Part shown: one piece after another, positions 35,464-44,677 of the stretch
How the letters are laid out: the number at the start of each line of letters is the position of its first letter
Numbering within the stretch: position 1 is the first letter of the stretch
Assembly (NCBI GenBank): GCA_036346375.1
Contig: CM070514.1
Location: 15,342,463 to 15,406,462 of the forward strand
DNA length: 64,000 bases
Direction of reading: 5' to 3'
Source of the DNA: Guadua angustifolia
Taxonomy: Eukaryota > Streptophyta > Magnoliopsida > Poales > Poaceae
Position numbers and translations under genes: made by a program
The notes under the pieces: generated by a model
Database searches by the model: none
The model's input: the letters and a program-made list of their open reading frames with translations, nothing else
Told to the model about the DNA's origin: nothing

Positions 35464-37238
35464 CTCACCTCGCCCATCATAGAAGGCTTCCAGCTTCCCT
35501 GCCGAGCCTGCGATCGCGAGATCGTGGCGACCACCTGTGAAGCAGTGAGAACCGCCTCATCATACCTTGGTGCCCTCGGCCCCCTGCGCCGAAACATCGG
35601 CTTCTTAGGGTCCAGTCGCCGGCCCCCCTGCTGGGGCTGGTCCTGCGCCTGACGAGGTCGGGGACGTCCCTGGCGAGGTTTGGTGCCTTCCCGAGCCTGA
35701 CCTCGGACCTCGAGGACCTCGCGCTGGCCATCCGCCGAATCGACCACCCGCGGCACACCTCCGCCGCCCCTGCGATCACGCTTCCGCTTCCTGGCGGTGG
35801 TGTTGTGGTCGACGCCCCTGGAGTTGGACGGGCCAGCCTCTGTTTGGTTTAGACCGAGCTTACCTTGGTCGTAGTCGCGTTTCCAGCGGACAGCGTCGTC
35901 CGCGTCCGCGTACCGCTCCGCCATGCGGAAAAGCTTGTTGACGCTGAGCCTCGTGGTGATCTCCAGGTCTTCTGTAAGGCGCCGATCGCGGACGCCGAAC
36001 TTGAAATCCTTGATGACGGCTTCGTCAGAGATGCTCGGAATCAGGTTCCTCGTTCGGATGAACCGTCGCACGAAATCACACAGCGGCTCATTCTTGACCT
36101 TGATGACGCGATCCAGGTCCTTCTCCCTCCCCGGGCGCTCGTAACAACTCTGGAAGTTGGAGCGAAGGCGTTCTGGATTTGGCGCCACGACCTGAAAGAA
36201 CCAGGCTTTTGATTGAAAAGCCAGGTTCGTGCGGCGCCGTCCAGGACGGTCGGGAGGTAATTGGCCATGACGAGCTCGTCACCCTCGGCGGCCAAGATAG
36301 CAGTCGAGTAGATGGACAGGAATTCGTCAGGGTTCTTGGTCCCGTCGAAACGCTCAATCAGTGCGGGCTTGAATCGAGCCGCCGCACGCGCCGCAGCCGT
36401 CGAGAATCTGCGATGCGACCATAAGTAAGAGACGGCGCGTGCGGCGTGGTCATCGCCGACTAGGTCCCTACTGCTGCCGGACTCAGAGTCGAGGCTACCT
36501 CGGCGACCGGACGCCCGGGGAACGACCTGACGCCGGAACGAAGTCACCGGCAAATAAGCGCAGCGATCTGGACCGGCGGCGCCTGGGAGGAACGTTCGGG
36601 GAGAGGCCCGCGGACTTGCTGCCGGTCGACTCGGAGCTTGTGTGGCTCGGCCCGGGTTTGGCCCTGCTTGGTACGGTGCCCGCAGGGCGCCGGCACGTTT
36701 GCGTCAAGGCCCCGTCCCGAGCTCGCTGCTCGGGGGCCAGCTCCTACGCAGGAGGTGTCCGATGGGTGCGCCGGCGACGGCGCGACGTGTTGTCATCGCT
36801 TCTCTGGGAGCGGGTCCCCGAGTGCTGACCTTGGTACTGCGGAGGGATGGCCTCAGTCGCAGCTCGATCGAGCTCTTCGGCCAAAGCTCCACCAAAGAGC
36901 TCTGACTTCACCCTATCAGGGTCCGTCATGACCCGGGCGATAGCGTGAAGGCGCTCTCCTGAAGGGCGGAGCCAGGGCTCCCCGGACGATGCGCCAGCCT
37001 TCTCCCGGCGCTCTCGCCGGAGGGCGGTTATGGCTTGATTGATGGCGACATGCACCATCCGACGAGCGTCGTCAGGGGTTTACGGATCACGGCCATCCGC
37101 GCTTCCCTCCGCACCTTGGCCATCCGCAATCAGGACGTGATGCTCGAACGGTGGTGGTGAAGGCGAAAACAGGGACACAGAGTCAGAGCCCGTGACCGAA
37201 TCCGTGCTTAAAGAGAGTCCGCTGACGAAGTGCGCCAT
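35421..37238 (-). pseudogene. gag: gag of C1
   Basis: The probable start is the ATG at 37236-37238 (MAHFVSGLSL, acidic and serine-rich). The N-terminal part continues at 36744-37058 (HVAINQAITALRRERREKAG). The capsid domain is in two overlapping frames: FDGTKNPDEFLSIYSTAILA, ANYLPTVLDGAARTWLFNQK and GSFRSWRQIQNAF (36160-36400), then CYERPGREKDLDRVIKVKNE and RMAERYADADDAVRWKRDYD (35860-36140). The expected C/H knuckle (CLFHRVASHDLRAC in C2) is damaged here. Several indels separate the parts. Confidence 0.82.
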
Positions 37239-37286
37239 GCTTCCGGCGATCTTGATGTCGTTCCTGCGAAAAAGCGAAGCAATCGA

Positions 37287-37304
37287 GCCCCACGGTGGGC
37301 GCCA
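37287..37304 (-). other. Primer binding site of C1
   Basis: On the minus strand TGGCGCCCACCGTGGGGC begins two bases inside the LTR end. It is quite different from the tRNA-Met type of A and B and is the kind of site used by several grass gypsy elements. I do not name the priming tRNA. Confidence 0.7.
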
Positions 37305-37306
37305 GC

Positions 37307-37985
37307 TATCGACGATCGGGATCGCCAACCGCAAGAAATGAGATGGGGGTCAGTGTAATGCAGGACCCGAGCAGCGCTTCACTTAAACGGAGGAAGAGTA
37401 AAGACGTGACTATGGTCGGAGCTGGACGGCAACGAGCGTGAGACCGGGATTTATACTGGTTCGAGCCCCTGCAGAGGTAATAGCTCTACTCCAGTCGCCT
37501 TGCGGCAGTTTTCTTAGCTAGATCTGTGTACAGGGATGTGTTACAGCTCAAGTTTAACGGAGGCTATGTCTAGCTCGAGCTATGTGAGTGTTGTAAGTTT
37601 GTTGTCCCCTCCGAAAGACTGCGCTTCCCTGGCCTTTATACTTCCCCTGCACGCAACGGGCGGGAGAGATTCCCGGGAAGTGGCCTTCATGCACGTTGAG
37701 GGCTGGCGGTAACTGCTCCGGACTTGCTGCATGTACTGGCGCCTGCCCCATGACCCGCTCCTTGAGCAACCGCCGGTCAAATGCTTGATCCGAAATCCAA
37801 GGGTGGACAACGGCATCTGAACAGGAGCACGCCCGAGCTCGAGGTCGAGCGGGGGCCGTGCTCGGGGCCAGCGCGCCCTTGGTCGAGCGCCCCGGCGCGC
37901 ACCCAAGTCATGGTCGGGGACCGCCCGAGCTTGGGCGATCCGCTGACCGTGCGCCGGCCGGTCAAAGGATGCCCAGCCCTCGTCA
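37307..37985 (-). repeat. 5' LTR of C1
   Basis: 679 bp, matching 11158-11800. Plus-strand left end TATCGACGATCGGG (expected TGTCGAC) and right end CCCTCGTCA, followed by the duplication AGTCT (37986-37990). A minus-strand TATA candidate GTATAAAGGCC lies at 37631-37641, upstream of the LTR 3' part in element orientation. Confidence 0.85.
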
Positions 37986-38137
37986 AGTCTAAAAACTCGT
38001 CTCACGCTCGTTGTCGTCTAGCTTCGACCTTCAGCGTTTCGGTTCCTTCCCTTCGCTTGAGCCTGGCTCTATTCGTGTCCCAGTCATCACTAACCCCCCG
38101 TTTCACTCCTTGCGGTTGGCGATTCCGATCATCGACA
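37986..38137 (+). repeat. Target duplication plus last part of the C3 3' LTR
   Basis: AGTCT (37986-37990) repeats 11153-11157. Bases 37991-38137 are the reverse complement of the first ~150 bases of a C-family LTR (compare 54549-54692). Together with 10671-11157 this restores a ~633-bp LTR, the size of the C2 LTR (632 bp). It ends CGATCATCGACA, the outer end of C3. Confidence 0.85.
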
Positions 38138-39355
38138 GTTAGATATGTCCAAGTTCATCTATCTTGCTAAGCTTGCAAGAATTGAAAAATATGCTTTAAA
38201 AGAAAAACTTGATAAAACATGTTGCGTTTACTTGCTAAGTTTCTTCTCTAGGTGTATTTGCCATGATTTATGAAATTCTAGAATTCTCTAGAGTCCCTAT
38301 AGCAACTTGGGTGAATCTTGTTTGATCCATACTTGAGTCCTTCACTAGCTTAACAATCAAAATGCTAAAATGAACGTGAAGCAAAATTGACTCTTTTTGT
38401 GCGCATTAGACTCAACACCTCACATTCACAAGATGGCTTCTCATTGCACTTGAGATGAACTTGGAATGTGTTGTGTATGACCAAGATCATTCTCTTAAGA
38501 GTCCCTCTTGAGATGATCGAATATGGCCTGAGTCAATTGCTTTAAAAAATACAAAAAAAATATGTCGGTAAAGAATACAAATAATGTCAAACATTTGCAC
38601 CCCGTTATGTCTTTCAAAAATTCAAAGAAAAATTTGCATACAATAAAAAATATAAGCTCGAAGGACTTTGTATGAACTTCTAGATTCCCCAAAATATCGA
38701 GTAGGTTGAACTCTAGGTTTTCCATTTGACTCCTTGAATGGCTTTGCTTCTAGTTTTGAAACTAATGACAAGTGTTGCTCATATTCTTTCTTACTAAAAA
38801 TGACATGTTTTGAAAGCTCTTGCTAGCAAAATGTCTACTTGCTCTTGGACATACCATAGCTTAGTCTATTTTCCCCTAATCTCAGCTTGGCGTTATAACT
38901 TGTCTTGTTGGTCACGGATAATATTCAAAGCTCCCTTAGGCTGCATTTCTTGCATCAAATCAAAAAGAGGGAGAAAATAGTAAATGCTATCTTGATGCCT
39001 ATATTGACAAAACGGGGAGAGAAGTTATCCAAAAAGGCATCTTGGAATCCTCAATATGTTTTGAAGTTTTTGTTACCGACTTAGCCATAATCTGTTGTTT
39101 TCACTTTCTTCCAAGTTTTAGTCTTGTAATCAAAATGCTTTCCTTGCTCAAACTCATCTTATGCCTTTTTTGTGTGTTTGTCAATATACTCATCAAGGGG
39201 GAGATTGAAAGACCATGTGGAGGTCTATACCTTTGTGTGATGAGTAATTGACTGGATTAGAGGTTGATCTGATGAGTAGCTGACTAGATTGAAATGTTGA
39301 TCCGAGTTAAATTTGTCTTGGAGCATTTTGATAAGTTCTCAACTAAGTTGTATTT

Positions 39356-39612
39356 CTTTGCTAAGTGCTTCAAGCTTCTCGACTGGTTTTCTTTTCTAAA
39401 TGCCAAGTGCTGCCAGTCTTTACTGAGTTCCTCTAGCTTCCCGACTGGTTTCTTTGCTAAGTACTGAATTCCAAGTGGTTCTAGTCTTTGCTAAGTGCGC
39501 CTAGCTTTTTGACTGATTTTCTTTCTTGCCGAGTGCCGACTGCATCCAGTCTTTGCTACACATGTTTAGCCTTTTGACTGATTTCCTTCTGAGTTGAGTA
39601 CGCTGCTATGAT
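39356..39612 (+). repeat. Four-copy ~65-bp tandem repeat in the copia LTR
   Basis: Units begin at 39356, 39418, 39486 and 39551 (62, 68, 65 and ~62 bases). Each has CTTTGCTAAGTGC-like, TAGCTT and GACTGGTTTTCTTT blocks and ends in CCAGT. They lie in the upstream part of the LTR, ahead of the TATA box, where tandem enhancer-like repeats are common. The second LTR copy (49076 onward) lacks them. Confidence 0.7.
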
Positions 39613-40151
39613 CAAGGGGTTGTTAAGGACTCAACAGATATAGCCGAGTGGTTACCGAGTGGGTTAGAATATATGGATTTGCCGACTGGTTGTGGCTAAG
39701 TTAAGTCTGACTATTTTGGGATAATCAGTGACTATATTTGTGGGCATTGCTATGTGAAAGGTTTCTTTGTCTTTGATGGTTGCAGGACGACGGTGCTGGG
39801 TCATGGTGAGGCGCAAGATGACCAGGACTAGGCGAGGTGCGTCAGAGGTCCAGAATGGTCGGAAGATCACCGAAAGATGACCAGAGATGGAGTTCGGGCA
39901 AGCCCAGAAAGCAAGGAAAGGAGTAGATACTAGCAGGATACTGCGCAGATCAATGAGGACTGTTGGAGTACAGTCTAGTTGATAGGAATAGCGGGTCTAG
40001 TAGTATGCTTTGAGAACCATGCAAGAAAAACCCTGTGTTAGCGGGTTTAGGGTTTCCCCTTGCAGGCTATGTGAATGGGCTCTTCCTAGCCCTTAGATGA
40101 GTCTCTAGGGTTGAGAGCTGCATCTAAGGGTGGTAGGTGGCCCGAGAGTTG

Positions 40152-40159
40152 TATAAATA
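40152..40159 (+). promoter_or_regulatory. TATA box of the Sirevirus-like LTR
   Basis: TATAAATA in AGTTGTATAAATATGGAGGG, conserved in position and context in the second LTR (AGTAGTATAAATAGAGGG at 49830-49837). Confidence 0.6.
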
Positions 40160-40930
40160 TGGAGGGGTGCCTCCCCCAACAAATGCGAAGGAGGTGTAGG
40201 ATCCCTGAGGGGTTTTAGAGGTTTGGAGTGCTCTGTTGACTTTTGCCCACTTTTGTTTGTGTGGCTATATAACCTCCTTTCCAGAAATACAAGTTACCAC
40301 TCACTGATTTCAATACTTGCATTTTACTTCTTGTCATTTACATTATGCAAGTTACTTTATGCAATTTAAGTTACGCAAATTTACTTTACGCAAGTTGATT
40401 CATCTCCTTCTATATGCTTTCCTTTTTGTGTCTGTTGTGTTCTTGAGTTGTTAATCTTGTGTTTCTTTTCTGTACGATTTTCGCTTGCTGTGATAAGTTG
40501 TCAAGATCTTTCTGTTCTTCAAGTTCCCAAAAGCAAGCCTTGAACCGAATTCCCTGTTCTTTCTGCTTTTCTTGGTGTGCTTTATCTTCTCAGGCAAAAA
40601 GGTCAAAACTTTAAGAATTATCTTGAGAATCAGTTTGAGATTCGAGTTTCTGATTGTCCCAAGATTGCATCTACCAAGTTTCTTGGAGTTTTGTTCAGCC
40701 GATCAAAAGTTGCTTTATTCTTATTTTGTGTCGGGCTATTTGTTCGTGAGGAGTTCTTGAGTCTGGTACTTTCACCTACTCTAGAGGGGTACCATCGACT
40801 TTACTTTTCAAGAACCTCATCTTTCTTAGGGGATCTTTGGTGGTAGTCCTTTTTGGAATACTGTGAGTGAGAAAATTTTTATTGCAACCATTCACCCCCC
40901 TCTGTTCGTCATCCCTATCCTTCACAAAGG

Positions 40931-43530
40931 ATGGAAGAACTAGTATATCCGAGTGGCTACCCAGAAGAGAGAGGTGTGGGAGAGGATGGGGATAGCCGAA
41001 TGCCTCCCCTTTCTTTAGTTGATCCAGAATATAATGAGCCCTTGGTGGCCACAGCTTGCTATTTCTGATTGGATACCTTAAATGCCTTTATGTTCTGAAC
41101 TGGTCCAGTCAGCCCAACCCTTTTTGATGTAGCTCAATTGTCCTTCTTGAGGCCTGACGAGGAACAGGTATCGGCTTATAGTGCCAAGCCAAAACTCAAG
41201 TTCATCAAATCCAAGGGTGAAGAATGGAGCAAGTATATATATAATAACAACCAAGTCAGAGGACCGGTATCGGATGAAGAACACATTGCCTTCCTCAATC
41301 TCAGGCTGGATAGATTCCTCTTCTGTGGGGCTTCCCTTGGGCTGACCCAAACTTATCAGACCATAGCAAAGCAGTTGGTAGAGGGTCGTCGGCTAGCCCT
41401 AGGAAAAACATTGCTCGGGGCTGTATTCCAAATGATGTACATTATAAGGGGTATGCTATTTACAGGCTTCACCAACTTCACTGTTAGCATTGTGGGACGG
41501 CCTCTTTGGTTTATACAGACCTAGTTATATAGCTTATTCAACCTTGAATCTTCTTGAGAATACTCCATTTCCTCAGGAAGACAACCCAGAGGGAGTAGTC
41601 CCTCAATTCAGACCAAGCAGATCATTTGGTGAAAAATTTATAATGTGTTCAGGGAATTAGATGAAGATCACACCCATTGGCTCAAGGACATACCTATCTT
41701 TCTTTTTGCAACTTAACGACTTAAATCAACATGATTTCTTAGCTATACAAATGCAGCAGACTTCTTATGGCCTTCCTTCTTGCATTTGGATGCTAATAGT
41801 GTCTTGATGCCTTAGGAGACTTTGGAATTATATAAGCTTTTTATATCACCGAGTATATTGCATGTCAGCCTTCACACAAGAAATTGAACTTTCTAGCCTT
41901 TCTATGAATTTGGTCACCCATCAGTTTATGCTAGGCAACTGGGCTTTGGACAAGTCATTCCATGTCTCTAACTTCTTAATCGGCTCTAGCCAAGAGCCTA
42001 GGTCCAAAATGCAGCTGCAACTAACATTGTCCTAGAAATAGCCAACAAACTCCAAATCGAAGACTTGCCTCATTTCATATTGAACACAAGTCAGGCTAGA
42101 TATTTCTCCTCTTAGCGGTTAGAAATTGTAGAGGCAGTCTATTTTGAGAAGACACCATTGGCCATTGTTAATGAGTTTTTCCCAAACATACCTGAGCCGA
42201 TGGTAGTATCTAATAGTGATACAAGTGATGAGTCTAACACAAGTCTAGTAGATATTACCAAAGAGGTATTGGCTGTAACAAATCTTTCTTATTATTGTCC
42301 TTTTGTCTAGTGCTTTCGTTAATCAGCTTTCTTTTTCTTTAGACTAAGGCCGTAGGGAAGAAGGTTGCAACATGCACATCGGGTAGTGACCATCAAATGA
42401 AGAGGCCACACCAGTTGACTGGCCTAACAGGCTATACGTCAGGTACTTTGGGGATTCAAAGCCCATCCTTATCGGATATTGAGAAGCAGTAGCAACCAAC
42501 TAAGCTTTTCTATGGGCTTGTTCTCCTTGCATGAAATATCATTTCTTATAGATCTAACACGTAGCCGATTTGTCTCAGAAAAGAAACGCACTAAGTCCAT
42601 TGAAGCTCCAACCAAGTGTCACTCTAAGTCACAGGAGCAAATTGTTGAAAGCTCTCGCCATGCATCGGCTACTGGCGGGATAAGCAACTTTCATAAGTAT
42701 ATCATCTCATTGGCTCAACTCACCTAAATTTCCCCTTTCAGCTGACTACTTCGGTGCATGTGGCTACTATCTTTATTGACTTGCCTTTGTTTCCATTGAG
42801 CTTCCTCCGCCGCGTTCTCAACCGATGCCACCTGCCTTGGCTTCATCGGACCCGACAGATCTGCTGGGGTTCACCCTGGCCGATCTAGACAACCCAGAGA
42901 TCTTGGCTTCCGACTACTATCTAGTGGACATCCATAAAATTCTTGAAGTTTCTGTGAAAGCGTCGACTGCAGTAACAACGGCCCTTGGTATGTAAGAGTG
43001 TCTCAATAAGCTCTTCAACTTGGTGATGTAGCCGCAAGTGAAGATCTTGGCAAACAACCAATCGATAAGGGACGCAATGGCTTCCATCGAAGCTAACTTG
43101 CCTCTAGTGGCGATGGCCGCTCTACTTGACATCTGCCACTTGGACAACAAGAAGGCAGTGGTTGAAGTGTTCCAGGCTAGGATTGTTCAACAGGAAGCGC
43201 AGGAAGCTAACCAGAAACTCCTAGACGAGCTTGTGGCTAACACCAAAGCGAAGAAAAATAAATTTGATAACAACATGCAGGCACTTAAGGCCTACAAGGC
43301 AGTTCTGCAGAAGCTTGAATCGGCTAAAGGTCCTTGAAGAGCAACTAGTCGAGCTGACCAAACAAATCTCTGGTGGCCGACTCCTTGTTGAGCAGTCGGC
43401 CAAAGTCATTCCTGTCCCTAGAGATGCCAAGGAGGATCAACGGATGGTCGACACGGTGCAGGAGGCCATCGCCAAGGTTGCGGGCACGTTGTCAGCTCTA
43501 GGCGCTAGGCTCCCTGGCTTCAACCTGTAA
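40931..43530 (+). pseudogene. Antisense plant-mobile-domain (PMD) and coiled-coil gene of element D
   Basis: ATG at 40931 opens a frame starting MEELVYPSGYPEERGV. It is in phase with the longer stretch 41138-41524, with two TGA stops in between. That stretch has SDEEHIAFLNLRLDRFLFCG and KTLLGAVFQMMYII, typical of the aminotransferase-like plant mobile domain (PF10536). The domain continues past a TAG at 41522 with SLFNLE and QEDNPEGVVPQFRPS. A likely GT-AG intron is 42266-42342. The C-terminal part (43038-43530, one indel) is an Ala/Glu/Lys-rich coiled coil ending ALGARLPGFNL. The domain's role is unknown; related host proteins act in silencing and meristem maintenance. Confidence 0.66.
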
Positions 43531-43839
43531 TTTATTTTCTGTGATGGATGTAAACAATTTGGGATGCTGGTCTTTGGAATACTTTTGAAATGTTTATGTC
43601 ATTGTAATCGGCTGTTTAGCCGATTATATTATCATCCTCATTTTGCATGTCTATAACTTAGTATTTTTAGCTAGAATTAACTTCATCAAGTTAATTTGGC
43701 CTTTGTGATGACAAAACTCCCATAGCTGATTAGGAACCAATCCAAACGCTAGGATAATATTTCTTCAAGTATTTTTCGTTGATCGTCGTGGGGAGCACAA
43801 TTCCTTCCAATGTTTCTAGTATGTAGGAATTTTCATCGC
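43531..43839. other. Convergent spacer in element D
   Basis: AT-rich, non-coding stretch between the PMD gene stop and the pol end on the other strand. I see nothing else in it. Confidence 0.4.
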
Positions 43840-44672
43840 CAAGCCGATTTACCTTATATGACCCTTCTCATGTAGGTGACCACTTACCAATTCAGCTATC
43901 CCTAGAACCAACTGGTAAAATAGTCTTCCAGACCAAATCAGCTTCGCAAAAGGACTTGGGTACAACATTTTTGTTGTATGTTCTACCAACCCTCTCTTTG
44001 TTCTTCTTAAGCCGATCTAAAGTATGTAACAGTAATTTTGCTAAATCATCCAAATTATGCACCATCAAATCTCTATAGCCTTCAGCTGATAAATTGTTTT
44101 GCCTAACTATTCTTATGGAAACAATATTAATTTCTGTAGGCAAAATGGCTTCTTGACCATAATCTAGCTAGTAGGGTGAATGCTTTGTCGCTCCATGATA
44201 TGCTAGCCGATACACCCAAAATGACTTTGACAATGTTGAATGCCAATTCCGTGGTTTTTCATCAATTTTCCTCTAAATCAACTTAATCAATGTTTTGTTA
44301 GACGTTCGGCTCGACCATTGGCCTTAGCATAATAATGTGATGAATTCAATAATTTTATGCCCAAACTCTTGGCAAACCCTTGAAACTCTTTGGACATGAA
44401 CATTATTCCTTGGTCGATCGTGATAGTTTGTGGGATTTCAAACCGATGTATAATATGCTCATTAACGAATCCGATAGCTTCAACTCTTGTGACCCTTTTG
44501 AGCGGTACGGCTTCAACCCATTTAGAAAAACTAATTGGTCATTGCTAAATAAACTTGTTGCCTTTGCTTGAAGCAAAAAATATTTGTTTGATTATGTCTA
44601 TACCCCAGTCTCTGAATTGCCACGGTTTGATAATAGGGTGTAGAGCTGATGCTGGAGCCAATTGTGTGTTGC
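43840..44672 (-). pseudogene. pol: Integrase core and C-terminus of element D
   Basis: Minus-strand pieces in several frames. About 44400-44500 gives IIHRFEIPQTITIDQG with FMSKEFQGFAKSLGIKLL, the second catalytic Asp region. NGRAE at about 44315 would carry the Glu. Bases 43892-44143 are clean and read LLHTLDRLKKNKERVGRTYN then KSFCEADLVWKTILPVGSRD, the GDLVWK-type C-terminal module of Tat integrases. Interrupted at 44677 by solo LTR E. Confidence 0.78.
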
Positions 44673-44677
44673 TAAAT

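Larger units (their letters stand above)
11158..37985 (-). mobile_element. Element C1: Tat-like Ty3/gypsy retrotransposon with antisense gene, split by element B
   Basis: Minus-strand element. From right to left: 5' LTR (37307-37985), primer site, gag, protease, RT, [element B], RNase H, integrase, then a plus-strand antisense gene, polypurine tract and 3' LTR (11158-11800). The integrase lacks a chromodomain and an extra ORF lies between pol and the 3' LTR; both fit the Tat lineage. It sits inside the C3 LTR and is flanked by the 5-bp duplication AGTCT (11153-11157 and 37986-37990). Without B it measures about 11 kb. Coding parts carry frameshifts. Confidence 0.85.
38138..40926 (+). mobile_element. 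Sirevirus-like Ty1/copia 3' end (internal tail and 3' LTR)
   Basis: AT-rich stretch with no coding match. It carries three polypurine-tract-like sites: AAAAAGAGGGAGAAAA (38962-38977), ACAAAACGGGGAGAGAAG (39006-39023) and ATCAAGGGGGAGA (39192-39204). Repeated polypurine tracts before the 3' LTR are a known Sirevirus trait. The LTR follows at 39206. The 5' part was separated by the C3 insertion at 38137/38138 and should lie left of the window. Confidence 0.62.
39206..40926 (+). repeat. 3' LTR of the Sirevirus-like element
   Basis: Starts TGAAAGACCATGTGG after the polypurine tract and ends at about ATCCCTATCCTTCA(CA), following a CATTCACCCCCCTCTG string typical near the end of such LTRs. A diverged partial copy lies at 49076-50150. 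A TATA box TATAAATA is at 40152-40159, matched by 49830-49837 in the other copy. The exact last base (40924 or 40926) is uncertain. Confidence 0.65.

Noticed and set aside
38109..38137. Apparent 29-bp terminal inverted repeats on the C1 LTR
   Set aside because: The right-hand half is not part of C1. It is the end of the split, opposite-strand C3 LTR beyond the AGTCT duplication.
39356..39612. Possible CRISPR-like array
   Set aside because: Contiguous degenerate tandem units without spacers, inside a plant copia LTR.
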